Positions 1-6,909 of a DNA stretch of 9,086 nucleotides are shown piece after piece; within the stretch, counting starts at the first letter, position 1, and every line of letters begins with the position of its first letter. The position numbers and the translations under genes were made by a program. A model generated the notes under the pieces. That model saw nothing but the letters and a program-made list of their open reading frames with translations, was not told the DNA's origin and did not search any database. This DNA comes from an uncultured Alphaproteobacteria bacterium (GTDB lineage: Bacteria > Pseudomonadota > Alphaproteobacteria > UBA7887): the NCBI GenBank assembly GCA_913044255.1, contig CAJWOI010000092.1, positions 1 through 9,086 on the forward strand, in the 5' to 3' direction.

Positions 1-9
1 TAGTTCCAT
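1..9 (-). CDS. Start of a leftward gene (first three codons only)
   Basis: Only ATG GAA CTA (Met-Glu-Leu) lies inside the window; the rest runs off the left edge, so the product cannot be named. The gene is called because a perfect AGGAGG ribosome binding site sits 5 bases upstream of the ATG on the minus strand. It follows nadK in the same direction after a gap of about 134 bases. It could be co-transcribed with moaA and nadK or have its own promoter in that gap. Confidence 0.55.
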
Positions 10-14
10 TCGTG

Positions 15-20
15 CCTCCT
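15..20 (-). promoter_or_regulatory. Shine-Dalgarno AGGAGG of the leftward partial gene
   Basis: On the minus strand AGGAGG is followed by CACGA and then ATG (positions 9-7). This full anti-16S match at ideal spacing is the main evidence that a gene starts at the left edge. Confidence 0.65.
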
Positions 21-47
21 AAATATATCAACCATAGCTAGTAAACG

Positions 48-70
48 ATGCTCCGATATTCACGGAACAT
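48..70 (-). other. Possible RNA hairpin in the nadK downstream gap
   Basis: An inverted repeat with 8-base arms (70-63 and 55-48) flanks a 7-base loop. Read as minus-strand RNA, all eight pairs form, one of them a G-U wobble. On the plus strand the same position is a C/A mismatch, so the fold favours minus-strand RNA, the direction of nadK and the next gene. There is no U-run after it, so an intrinsic terminator is unlikely. It could be a 5' leader element of the leftward gene, or chance. Confidence 0.25.
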
Positions 71-143
71 GGAAAATAGTTTCCACCAATTATCTGAGGA
101 ACTCGAACGGCGCAACAGGAAAGATACGTCAAATTGTGAGCAT

Positions 144-911
144 CTACGGTTGAAACTGTTCGGCGAGAATGCGTTCTTCTAAATCGTGTTCCGGGTCAAA
201 AAGCAAACGCAAGGTTTGTTCGCGTTCCTGAGTTACCGATACTCGGATAACGTGCCGAGCTTCTGTATAATCCGCGGTTGCGCTCACAGGACGTTTATCT
301 GATTCTAGAATATCTAAATCCACAGAAGTTGTTTCTGGAATCAGTGCACCCTGCCAACGGCGCGGGCGGAAAGCGCAAATAGGCGTTAGAGCCAAAAGTC
401 GGGATCCAAGCGGCAGTATCGGTCCGTGCGCTGATAGATTGTAGGCGGTGCTGCCAGCTGGGGTCGCGACCATCACACCGTCGCAGATTAAGTCATCCAA
501 TCGCACGCGATTATCAACTGAAATTCGAATCTTTGCGGCATACCGACTTTCGCGTATTAAAGAAACTTCGTTTATGGCAAGGCCCTCAACGGTAGAGCCA
601 TCCTCGCATTCCGCACGCATTAAAAGTGGATGGAGGTTTGCAGCCTGAGCTGCCTCCAATCGGTCTGGTAGGTCAGAATGCTCATAGCTGTTCATAAGAA
701 AACCCACTGAACCACGGTTCATGCCGTAGATGGGCAGGTTGCGGTCGATAAATTGGTGTAAAGTCTCGATCATGAACCCATCGCCGCCAAGGGCAACTAT
801 TACAGTGGCGTCGTCAAGCGGTATATCGCCGTAAAGGGCTTTGAGTGAGCCCATAGCCTCTTGTGCTTCTACTGTGGCCGAAGCCACAAAACCAATCTTT
901 AGTGCGCTCAT
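144..911 (-). CDS. nadK: NAD kinase (ATP/polyphosphate NAD kinase)
   Basis: NAD kinase phosphorylates NAD+ to NADP+ in the cytosol and is the only de novo source of NADP(H). The 255-residue protein has the expected order of motifs. GGDG is at residues 42-45, with Asp44 as the expected catalytic base, followed by [17 protein letters not shown] is near residues 64-74. The NE pair is at 114-115 (NEVSL). The conserved [20 protein letters not shown] block is at about 144-163. Length fits the short alphaproteobacterial form. The ATG at 911 gives the normal N-terminus (KIGFVAS, first beta-strand); only a weak GAGAA-like site precedes it. It lies 105 bases downstream of moaA on the same strand, so co-transcription is possible. 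No frame problem or missing key residue is seen. Family assignment is secure. Confidence 0.95.
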   Translation of the reverse strand: MSALKIGFVASATVEAQEAMGSLKALYGDIPLDDATVIVALGGDGFMIETLHQFIDRNLPIYGMNRGSVGFLMNSYEHSDLPDRLEAAQAANLHPLLMRAECEDGSTVEGLAINEVSLIRESRYAAKIRISVDNRVRLDDLICDGVMVATPAGSTAYNLSAHGPILPLGSRLLALTPICAFRPRRWQGALIPETTSVDLDILESDKRPVSATADYTEARHVIRVSVTQEREQTLRLLFDPEHDLEERILAEQFQP

Positions 912-1016
912 AGGTTCTCAGCCATGGGTAGTGTGTAAAAACAATCAACTTTATCAGATTGGGGCCGCCAAGGAAGGATAACGACTCACTCCGTTGGACC
1001 AGGAAAGCCGACAATA

Positions 1017-2006
1017 TTAGCCGCCAGTTACACTCATGTGCCTTTCCACAGCGGGGCCAGAGTGACGCCGATCGATCATAAAATCATGACCTTTGGGTTT
1101 GCGGCCAATCGCTTCGTGGATTGTTTCGATCAATAGGTCATCGTCTGCATTGGTTCGTAGTGCCGTGAGAAGATCTGCAGAATCATTTTGCCCCAGGCAC
1201 ATATAGAGTGTTCCGGTGCAAGTTAATCGAACGCGGTTGCAGGATTCGCAGAAATTGTGAGTGAGAGGAGTGATAAAGCCTAATCGTTGGCCGGTTTCTT
1301 CCACCTGCATGTAGCGGGCCGGGCCGCCTGTTTGGTAGTCTATATCCGTTAATGTCCATTTTTCCCGTAGACGATTGCGTACCACTGATAGAGGGAGATA
1401 TTGGTCCGTGCGATCGCTCGTGATCTCCCCCATGGGCATCGTCTCTATCAAAGTCAGATCAAAGCCCTGTTCTCCACACCAGGAAATCATGTTGTCAAAC
1501 TCATGCTCATTGATGCCTTTTAAGGCAACAGCGTTAATTTTGACATGCAACCCTGCTTTTTTTGCCGCCTCCAGTCCATCGTGTACTTGTTGCAGCTGGC
1601 CCCAACGAGTTATTGCTTTGAAACGATCGGGGTCCAAGGTGTCACAAGACACGTTGATGCGCCTTACTCCGCAGTCGAACAGTTCTGTTGCAAATTTTGG
1701 AAGTTGGCTACCATTGGTCGTAAGAGTCAATTCATCTAGCGTGCCAGCTTTAAGGTGCCGTCCAAGATTTCGAATGAGGGACATGATATTTTTACGAACC
1801 AATGGTTCCCCGCCCGTAAGTCGTAATTTCCGAACTCCCAGACTTACAAAGGTGGAACAAAGACGATCAATTTCCTCAAGAGTGAGTACGTCAGCTTTCG
1901 GCAAAAAAGACATGTTTTCTGACATACAATAAACACAACGGAAATCACAGCGGTCTGTTACTGAGACCCGAAGATAGCTTGTATGGCGGCCGTAAGGATC
2001 AATCAT
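1017..2006 (-). CDS. moaA: GTP 3',8-cyclase MoaA (radical SAM, molybdenum cofactor synthesis)
   Basis: MoaA converts GTP to 3',8-cyclo-7,8-dihydro-GTP, which MoaC turns into cyclic pyranopterin monophosphate, the first stage of molybdenum cofactor synthesis. From the ATG at 2006 the protein is 329 residues, the usual size. The N-terminal radical-SAM motif CxxxCxxC is Cys20, Cys24, Cys27. The SAM-binding segment [10 protein letters not shown] follows. The second 4Fe-4S cluster site is Cys253, Cys256 and Cys270 (CxxC-x13-C), next to NRVRLTCTG. The chain ends in Gly-Gly, which MoaA needs for activity. A longer reading from TTG at 2108 adds 34 residues unlike the family; MIDPYGR is the normal start. 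There is no strong Shine-Dalgarno at either start. moaC, mobA and the other moa genes are not in the window. nadK follows on the same strand. Confidence 0.95.
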   Translation of the reverse strand: MIDPYGRHTSYLRVSVTDRCDFRCVYCMSENMSFLPKADVLTLEEIDRLCSTFVSLGVRKLRLTGGEPLVRKNIMSLIRNLGRHLKAGTLDELTLTTNGSQLPKFATELFDCGVRRINVSCDTLDPDRFKAITRWGQLQQVHDGLEAAKKAGLHVKINAVALKGINEHEFDNMISWCGEQGFDLTLIETMPMGEITSDRTDQYLPLSVVRNRLREKWTLTDIDYQTGGPARYMQVEETGQRLGFITPLTHNFCESCNRVRLTCTGTLYMCLGQNDSADLLTALRTNADDDLLIETIHEAIGRKPKGHDFMIDRRHSGPAVERHMSVTGG

Positions 2007-2205
2007 CGCATCGTTTTGAGAGTTAGTATGAAATTTTCTGGTTATATACCCGTGGATACATCGAGTTGTGCCACATCTCTCCACGACTGACAACCTTTGC
2101 CATACCAAGGACCATATGAGTTTGTATTCAGTATATTCTACACATGGCGCTTCTTTCAGTTCGCTTGGTACATATCTCGATCAAATTTATGCGAGTCCCC
2201 CGTGC

Positions 2206-2232
2206 TTGAGCCTTTGAACCGGGCCTTATAGA
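2206..2232 (+). promoter_or_regulatory. Weak candidate sigma70-type promoter for the acyl-CoA operon
   Basis: TTGAGC (2206-2211) and TATAGA (2227-2232) are separated by 15 bases; each matches the consensus at four of six positions. Transcription would begin near 2239, giving a leader of about 30 bases before the ATG at 2269. The short spacer makes this a tentative call. The whole 2007-2268 gap lies between divergent moaA and the operon and must hold both promoters. Confidence 0.2.
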
Positions 2233-2268
2233 GTGCGCCACAATTATCCACGAGGATTGATACGAGTA

Positions 2269-3471
2269 ATGGCTAACCTGATCGAGTCTGCGATGAGAAA
2301 TGACGGGCCAGCGCCTAGTATTATGCTTGCCGAGAGTTATCCAGAAATACGCCAAGGGGTCCGTAGTCTTTGTGCTGAATTCCCTGGTGAGTACTGGCGT
2401 GCAAAGGATCGGGAGCGAGATTACCCGGCTGAATTTGTGGCCGCGTTGACCGGAGCAGGTTACTTGGCGGCATTGATCCCAGAGACATATGGTGGCAGCG
2501 GTTTACCAATCGGCGCGGCTGTTGCTATTCTGGAAGAAATTCATCGATCTGGATGCAATGGTGCGGCGTGCCATGCCCAGATGTATATAATGGGAACCGT
2601 GCTCCGACATGGTTCGACAGAACAAAAGCAGCGCTATCTACCCGGCATTGCGTCAGGAGAGCTTAGGCTTCAGGCGTTCGGCGTGACGGAACCCAACACT
2701 GGTTCGGATACGACCCAACTAAGAACCATGGCTGTACGTGATGGTGATACCTACGTTGTTAATGGACAGAAAATTTGGACTAGTAGAGCTGAATACTCTG
2801 ATCTCCTACTGCTATTGGCTCGTACCACGGCTTTAGAGAAGGTTAAGTCACGTCGTCACGGCTTGTCAGTGTTTTTAGTGGACATGCGCAAGGTAACAGG
2901 GCTAGAGATCCGTCCCATCAAGACGATGATAAATCATGCGACGACCGAGTTGTTTTTCAGTGACATGCGCATTCCGGCAGATAGTTTGATAGGTGAGGAG
3001 GGGGAGGGTTTTGGCTACATTTTGGACGGCATGAATGCGGAACGAATTCTTATCGGTAGTGAGTCTATCGGAGACACTCGCTTCTTTATCGACCGTGCTA
3101 CGGAATACGCGAAGGAGCGCGAAGTGTTTGGTCGCCCTATCGGTCAAAATCAAGGCGTGCAATTTCCTATAGCGCGGTCCTATGCGGCTATGGAGGCGGC
3201 ACATTTGATGGTTTGTAAGGCGGCAGCTTTGTTTGAGGCTGGCGTGGCCTGTGGTCCTGAGGCGAACATGGCGAAATTACTTGCTGGCGATGCGGCCTGG
3301 GACGCGGCGGATATGTGCATGCAAACTTTTGGTGGCTTTGGGTTTGCTGAGGAATACGATATAGAGCGAAAGTTTCGCGAGAGTCGCCTATATCAGATTG
3401 CCCCAATCTCTACCAACATGATACTTGGGTACATTGGTCAACACGTACTCGGATTGCCCAGATCTTATTGA
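2269..3471 (+). CDS. Acyl-CoA dehydrogenase, IVD-type catalytic base
   Basis: This cytosolic FAD flavoenzyme should oxidise an acyl-CoA to the alpha,beta-enoyl-CoA and pass electrons to ETF. From ATG 2269 it is 400 residues, a standard length. The N-terminal helical domain contains LIPETYGGSGLP. The FAD/substrate motif FGVTEPNTGSDTT is at about 137-149, and GQKIWTSRAE follows. The C-terminal part has FGRPIGQNQGVQFPIA and MQTFGGFGF. The usual C-terminal catalytic Glu (YEGT) is replaced: the aligned stretch reads YQIAPIST. Instead Glu258 in DGMNAERILI aligns with the helix-G base of isovaleryl-CoA dehydrogenase, so the enzyme is probably active with a relocated base. The start is uncertain: GTG 2233 gives 412 residues, ATG 2293 or 2323 shorter forms. 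ATG 2269 has GAGGA upstream, though at a long 12-13 base spacing. It is first of four close genes. Its substrate is unknown, probably a short branched or dicarboxylic acyl-CoA given its neighbours. Confidence 0.9.
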   Translation: MANLIESAMRNDGPAPSIMLAESYPEIRQGVRSLCAEFPGEYWRAKDRERDYPAEFVAALTGAGYLAALIPETYGGSGLPIGAAVAILEEIHRSGCNGAACHAQMYIMGTVLRHGSTEQKQRYLPGIASGELRLQAFGVTEPNTGSDTTQLRTMAVRDGDTYVVNGQKIWTSRAEYSDLLLLLARTTALEKVKSRRHGLSVFLVDMRKVTGLEIRPIKTMINHATTELFFSDMRIPADSLIGEEGEGFGYILDGMNAERILIGSESIGDTRFFIDRATEYAKEREVFGRPIGQNQGVQFPIARSYAAMEAAHLMVCKAAALFEAGVACGPEANMAKLLAGDAAWDAADMCMQTFGGFGFAEEYDIERKFRESRLYQIAPISTNMILGYIGQHVLGLPRSY

Positions 3472-3491
3472 CTAACCCGTAAGTCCATCCC

Positions 3492-4613
3492 ATGCCCAAT
3501 CTCGAACACGTGCTAGTTGTTTCCCTGGAACAAGCGGTGGCGGCACCCTTATGTTCTTCAAGACTTTCAGACGCGGGGGCTCGTGTCATCAAGGTAGAAC
3601 GCGATGGTGGTGATTTTGCGAGGGGGTACGACGATGTCGTGAACGGTGATAGCGCTTATTTCGTCTGGCTAAACCGTGGGAAGGAGTCCATTGTTCTGAA
3701 TATTAAGGACAGCCATGACGCTATTTTTTTGCAATGTTTGTTGAGCAAAGCGGATGTGTTTATCCAAAATCTGTTGCCCGGCGCCGCTGCACGGTCAGGA
3801 CTTGATTCTGCAGAGCTTCGGCGCGAACATCCTCGATTGATTACCTGCGACATTTCTGGTTACGGGGATACCGGTGACTACGCAGATATGAAAGCTTACG
3901 ATCTGCTGGTTCAGGCAGAGACTGCGCTTTGCTCCATCACGGGTGGCCCTGAGAGCCCCGGACGAGTCGGTGTCTCAGTATGCGATATTGCGGCTGGTCT
4001 GAATGCCTATTCGGGTATCCTAGAAGCGCTTCTCAACCGTGAGCGAACTGGTGAGGGAGTGGGTGTGAAGGTGTCTTTATTTGGGGGCATGGCGGATTGG
4101 ATGAATGTCCCTTATTTGTATCAGGTTCATACCGGGCAGACGCTTGGGCGTCATGGTTTGCACCACCCCTCCATTGCGCCGTACGGAGCGTTTCCAGCAG
4201 CTGATGGGAAGATGGTTTTGATTTCTATTCAAAACGAGCGTGAATGGGGGCGCTTATGTGTAGAAATATTCGAACGCCCGGAATTGGAAAAGGATTCTCG
4301 GTTTGATACTCCGTCCAAACGGGGTCGCAACCGAGCCGAGTTAGACGAGGTTGTGCGCACGAGTTTTTTGCGCTTGCCACGTGAAGATTTAATGAGCCAG
4401 CTAAGGAAAGCAGGAATAGCGTGCGGAGCTCTCAATGACGTTGAAGATTTGGTGCGTCACCCGCAATTAGAAACAGTAAGGTATTCCGCCGCAGGTGGCC
4501 CGATCACGGTAATTGCCCCGCCGGTGCAATTTTCGGATGGTAAAAGAAGTTATCAACGGGTTCCCCAACTTGATGAGCACGGTGACGCAATTCGTAAGGA
4601 ATTTGAGGAATAG
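3492..4613 (+). CDS. CaiB/BaiF family (class III) CoA-transferase
   Basis: Class III CoA-transferases move CoA from a donor such as succinyl-CoA to an organic acid through an enzyme-bound aspartyl intermediate. The protein is 373 residues. It opens with VVSLEQAVAAPLCSSRLSD then GARVIKVE, the family's nucleotide-binding start, followed by NRGKESIVLNIK and QNLLPGAAARSGL. The expected catalytic Asp is Asp165 in VCDIAAGLNAYSG, equivalent to the active-site Asp of formyl-CoA transferase. Later come HPSIAPYGAFPAADG and the C-terminal VEDLVRHPQL segment, so both interlocked domains are intact. It starts 20 bases after the dehydrogenase with only a weak ribosome binding site and ends 4 bases before the hydratase, which suggests coupling. 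The neighbours suggest it activates the acid that the operon then dehydrogenates and hydrates. The acid cannot be read from sequence; itaconate, mesaconate or methylsuccinate are candidates by context. Confidence 0.9.
   Translation: MPNLEHVLVVSLEQAVAAPLCSSRLSDAGARVIKVERDGGDFARGYDDVVNGDSAYFVWLNRGKESIVLNIKDSHDAIFLQCLLSKADVFIQNLLPGAAARSGLDSAELRREHPRLITCDISGYGDTGDYADMKAYDLLVQAETALCSITGGPESPGRVGVSVCDIAAGLNAYSGILEALLNRERTGEGVGVKVSLFGGMADWMNVPYLYQVHTGQTLGRHGLHHPSIAPYGAFPAADGKMVLISIQNEREWGRLCVEIFERPELEKDSRFDTPSKRGRNRAELDEVVRTSFLRLPREDLMSQLRKAGIACGALNDVEDLVRHPQLETVRYSAAGGPITVIAPPVQFSDGKRSYQRVPQLDEHGDAIRKEFEE
4605..4610 (+). promoter_or_regulatory. Shine-Dalgarno that fixes the hydratase start
   Basis: GAGGAA lies in the last codons of the CoA-transferase gene, 7 bases before ATG 4618. 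It decides for the 280-residue hydratase over a reading from 4513 that would overlap the upstream gene by about 100 bases. Confidence 0.7.
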
Positions 4614-4617
4614 TAGT

Positions 4618-5460
4618 ATGACCGCACAACCTGTACTTAGCGACTGGATAGGTCGTCGTGAACAAAACAGTGACGTGGTATCACTGCGTCAGGTGGTGGG
4701 TATGGCAGCAATGTTTGACCTTCCTGAGGAGCCTGCGCTGGGTGAACCGCTGCCTCCCGGTTGGCACTGGATGTTCTTTGCGGAAATTGCCCGTCAGTCC
4801 GTGTTGTCAAAAGATGGTCATGCTCCCAGAGGTGGTTTTTTGCCGCCAGTTGAACTTCCTCGGCGTATGTGGGGGGGGAATCGTCTCACCTTCCACGGGC
4901 CAATACGGGTTGGTGAGGAGATCAGGAGAGAGTCTCAGGTACTCTCGGTTACCGAAAAAAATGGGCGTTCCGGCCAGCTAGCTCTTGTTACAGTTAAACA
5001 CAGCTATCATGCAGCAGAGGGCCTCGCTCTGGAAGAAGAGCATGACATCGTCTATCGATCGGCTGCCAAAAACGGCAACAAGGCGCCGCCCGGGGAGCAG
5101 CCTGCTATAGCTGCCAAATGGAGCAACCTTGTTGATCCGGAACCGGTATTCCTATTTCGGTATTCCGCGTTGACTTTCAATGGTCATCGCATTCACTACG
5201 ATGCTCCATACGTGACCGACGTTGAAGGTTATCCAGGCCTAATAGTGCATGGTCCCTTGACCGCTACCCTGCTGCTTGAATTGGTGCGCCGCGAAGTGCC
5301 AAGCGAATCTATTAAGACGGCAGTTATTCGAGCGCGGCGCCCTCTCTTTTCCGGGTCGCGCTTCCGTGTCGAAGGCTTACCTACAGAGTCTGGTGCCCAC
5401 ACATGGGCGGTTGACCCAGAGGGGTTTGTGGCCATGACTGCAGACGTCACATTCTCGTAG
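4618..5460 (+). CDS. HTD2-like acyl-CoA hydratase/dehydratase (FAS1-like dehydratase N-domain plus MaoC-like hot dog)
   Basis: This 280-residue protein has two hot-dog halves. The N-terminal half carries PPGWHWMFF and RRMWGGNRLTFHGPIRVGE, typical of the FAS1-like/MaoC N-terminal dehydratase domain. The C-terminal half has FRYSALTFNGHRIHYDAPY (about 180-198) and VEGYPGLIVHGPL (about 202-214). That pair is the signature of the HTD2/itaconyl-CoA and mesaconyl-C4-CoA hydratase group. His190, His193 and Asp195 are likely active-site residues; the classical GDxNPxH hydratase motif is not present in usual form. The expected reaction is hydration of an enoyl-CoA made by the upstream dehydrogenase. 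The start is ATG 4618, 4 bases after the CoA-transferase stop. A run of eight G at 4871-4878 lies within codons for Trp-Gly-Gly, but the frame is intact. Exact substrate is unknown. Confidence 0.85.
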   Translation: MTAQPVLSDWIGRREQNSDVVSLRQVVGMAAMFDLPEEPALGEPLPPGWHWMFFAEIARQSVLSKDGHAPRGGFLPPVELPRRMWGGNRLTFHGPIRVGEEIRRESQVLSVTEKNGRSGQLALVTVKHSYHAAEGLALEEEHDIVYRSAAKNGNKAPPGEQPAIAAKWSNLVDPEPVFLFRYSALTFNGHRIHYDAPYVTDVEGYPGLIVHGPLTATLLLELVRREVPSESIKTAVIRARRPLFSGSRFRVEGLPTESGAHTWAVDPEGFVAMTADVTFS

Positions 5461-5474
5461 GTTCACAAAAGTAC

Positions 5475-5480
5475 GGGAGG
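5475..5480 (+). promoter_or_regulatory. Shine-Dalgarno supporting the TTG start of the aldo/keto reductase
   Basis: GGGAGG stands 5 bases before TTG 5486. The next reasonable Met in the protein is well inside the first conserved block (residue 21), so this site supports the TTG as the true start. Confidence 0.65.
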
Positions 5481-5485
5481 TAGAT

Positions 5486-6502
5486 TTGAAATCACGCATT
5501 TTGGGGTCCAGCGGCGTCGAAGTTTCACCGATTTGCTTGGGGACGATGATGTTTGGTGACCAAACAAATGAAAAAACAGCGGCTACAATTGTCTCGATGG
5601 CGCGAGATGCCGGCGTAAACTTTATTGATACTGCAGACGTATATGTAAAAGGCATTTCCGAAAAAATCACTGGTAAGTTAATCCGGAAACAACGTGATAA
5701 ATGGGTGTTGGCGACCAAGGTAGGCTCAGCCTTTGGCAGTGATGAGGACCCAAACCAACGTGGACTCAGCAGGCGTTGGATAACTCACCAACTCGAACAA
5801 TCTCTACGTCGGCTCCAGACGGATTACATCGATATTTACTATTTTCACCGGGAAGATCATAACACAGTGCTCGAGGAATCTTTGCGTGCTATCGGGGACG
5901 CCATCAGGGCTGGGAAAATTCGGTATTTCGGACTAAGTAATTTTCGGGCTTGGCGTCATGCTGAAGTGGTATGGCTATGCAAAGAGTTGGGCGTAGACAA
6001 GCCAGTGGCGAGTCAGCCCTATTATAACGCTCTGAACCGCATGCCAGAAATCGAAGTATTGCCGGTTTGTGCGCATCACAGGCTCGGTGTCGTGCCTTAT
6101 AGTCCGATCGCACGCGGAGTATTGACCGGAAAATATAAAGCTGGACGCAAGCCTTCGCGTGGCAGCCGTGCGGGTCGAAATGACAAACGGATGATGCAAA
6201 CTGAATATCGCCCAGAGTCTTTCTTAGTTGCCGGAAAAGTGGTGGAACACGCTAGGGCACGTGGAATGGATCCTGTTCATTTTGCGATGCATTGGGTGTT
6301 GGCCAACCCGATTATTACTTCGGTAATTATTGGCCCTAGAACATTAACTCAGATGAAAACCTATCTGGCTGCTTTTAACCACGAATGGCGACCGGAAGAT
6401 GAAGTTTTGATTGACAGCTTGATTGCTCCGGGCCATCCGTCAACTCCAGGTTTTTCGGATCCTGCCTATCCGATCCAAGGGCGGCCGCGCAACGTATGGT
6501 AG
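5486..6502 (+). CDS. Aldo/keto reductase
   Basis: Aldo/keto reductases are cytosolic (beta/alpha)8-barrel enzymes that reduce aldehydes or ketones with NADPH. The 338-residue protein opens with the family start LGSSGVEVSPICLGTMMFG. The catalytic tetrad is visible: Asp48 and Tyr53 in FIDTADVY, Lys78 in LATKVG and His121 in YYFHRED. GLSNFRAW, SQPYYNALNR and the cofactor-end segment VIIGPRTLTQM are present. The subgroup is that of bacterial YajO/Tas-like or potassium-channel-beta-like reductases, whose substrates are rarely known. Translation starts at TTG 5486 after a good GGGAGG site. It lies 25 bases behind the hydratase, so it is probably the last gene of the same operon. It might reduce a carbonyl product of that pathway, but this rests on position only. 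Confidence 0.9.
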   Translation: MKSRILGSSGVEVSPICLGTMMFGDQTNEKTAATIVSMARDAGVNFIDTADVYVKGISEKITGKLIRKQRDKWVLATKVGSAFGSDEDPNQRGLSRRWITHQLEQSLRRLQTDYIDIYYFHREDHNTVLEESLRAIGDAIRAGKIRYFGLSNFRAWRHAEVVWLCKELGVDKPVASQPYYNALNRMPEIEVLPVCAHHRLGVVPYSPIARGVLTGKYKAGRKPSRGSRAGRNDKRMMQTEYRPESFLVAGKVVEHARARGMDPVHFAMHWVLANPIITSVIIGPRTLTQMKTYLAAFNHEWRPEDEVLIDSLIAPGHPSTPGFSDPAYPIQGRPRNVW

Positions 6503-6519
6503 ACTGCTAGGCAGTACTA
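6500..6519. terminator. Small hairpin between convergent genes, possible terminator
   Basis: ACTGC-TAG-GCAGT (6503-6515) is a perfect 5-base inverted repeat. With one bulged A it extends through the TAG stop codon to CTA (6517-6519). It sits in the 53-base gap between the end of the plus-strand operon and the end of the minus-strand HdeA/B-like gene. No U-run follows it directly on either strand, although the minus strand is T-rich at about 6553-6539, before it. A strong intrinsic terminator is not shown. Confidence 0.25.
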
Positions 6520-6555
6520 ATCATACAGGGCCACTACAATAAAAATAAATTCGCC

Positions 6556-6909
6556 TTAGTCAGCTTGCGGGAACTGCTTGTAAAGCAACGTTACGGCATC
6601 CGTGAACTCGCGCGTTGGGTTTTCTTCACAGTAGTTCATCAAAAACTCCCGTTGCATATCAATGTCAATAAGGTCTAGGTCGAATACACGCGCGGGTTTT
6701 CCTTCTGCCATGGACAAAACGTTCTTGAATTCCATTTGGTGCATGGCAAATGATAAATAAACATCTTCGAACATCGTATCCATTGTGCCGACGTCATCAA
6801 GAAATACGATACAGGTAGTGTCGTTGCTCTCGGCTGGTGTCGTGGGGTTCAAGGCGGTGCTCAACAAGAGCATTGTGGCACCGCAAGAAAGGGTAAATGA
6901 AGCTCTCAA
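6556..6909 (-). CDS. Small exported HdeA/HdeB-like protein
   Basis: This 117-residue protein has a signal-peptide-like start: Arg2, a hydrophobic stretch ending MLLLSTAL, then a plausible cut after TTPA near residue 26. The mature part resembles the HdeA/HdeB family of small periplasmic acid-stress chaperones. TC at 32-33 is followed by FLDD, a middle segment ends in FDLDLIDID, and NYCEENPTREFTDAV lies near 92-106, close to the YCKKNP-type segment of HdeB. Cys33 and Cys94 are the only cysteines expected in the mature chain and could form the family's single disulfide. The match is by eye and the family is divergent, so a chaperone role is inference. It starts at TTG 6909, with a perfect AGGAGG 7 bases upstream inside the last codons of the acyl-CoA dehydrogenase; TTG overlaps that gene's TGA (TTGA). 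A shorter form from ATG 6873 would lose much of the signal peptide. Confidence 0.65.
   Translation of the reverse strand: MRASFTLSCGATMLLLSTALNPTTPAESNDTTCIVFLDDVGTMDTMFEDVYLSFAMHQMEFKNVLSMAEGKPARVFDLDLIDIDMQREFLMNYCEENPTREFTDAVTLLYKQFPQAD

Noticed and set aside
912..925. Five-codon leader peptide (MAENL) whose TGA overlaps the nadK ATG
   Set aside because: An ATGA overlap of this size occurs easily by chance, there is no clear ribosome binding site, and no attenuation structure is seen.
1375..1932. Plus-strand open frame of 185 codons antisense to moaA
   Set aside because: It lies fully inside a clear moaA gene, has no recognisable motif, and its composition is what the reverse of a coding frame gives.
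2007..2108. 34-codon N-terminal extension of MoaA from a TTG
   Set aside because: The added residues do not resemble MoaA, no ribosome binding site precedes the TTG, and ATG 2006 gives the standard 329-residue protein.
2233..2268. GTG 2233 as the start of the first acyl-CoA dehydrogenase
   Set aside because: It adds residues outside the family's usual N-terminus and would lie upstream of the start point of the best promoter candidate; ATG 2269 is preferred, though the start remains uncertain.
2007..2268. Possible molybdenum-cofactor riboswitch or tRNA between moaA and the acyl-CoA operon
   Set aside because: I could not build a long multi-stem fold or a cloverleaf with a proper acceptor stem; a TTTGAACC string alone is not evidence.
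4658..4981. Plus-strand frame of 107 codons overlapping the hydratase
   Set aside because: It is a +1 shadow of the hydratase, rich in unlikely residue combinations; the hydratase frame carries all the conserved motifs.
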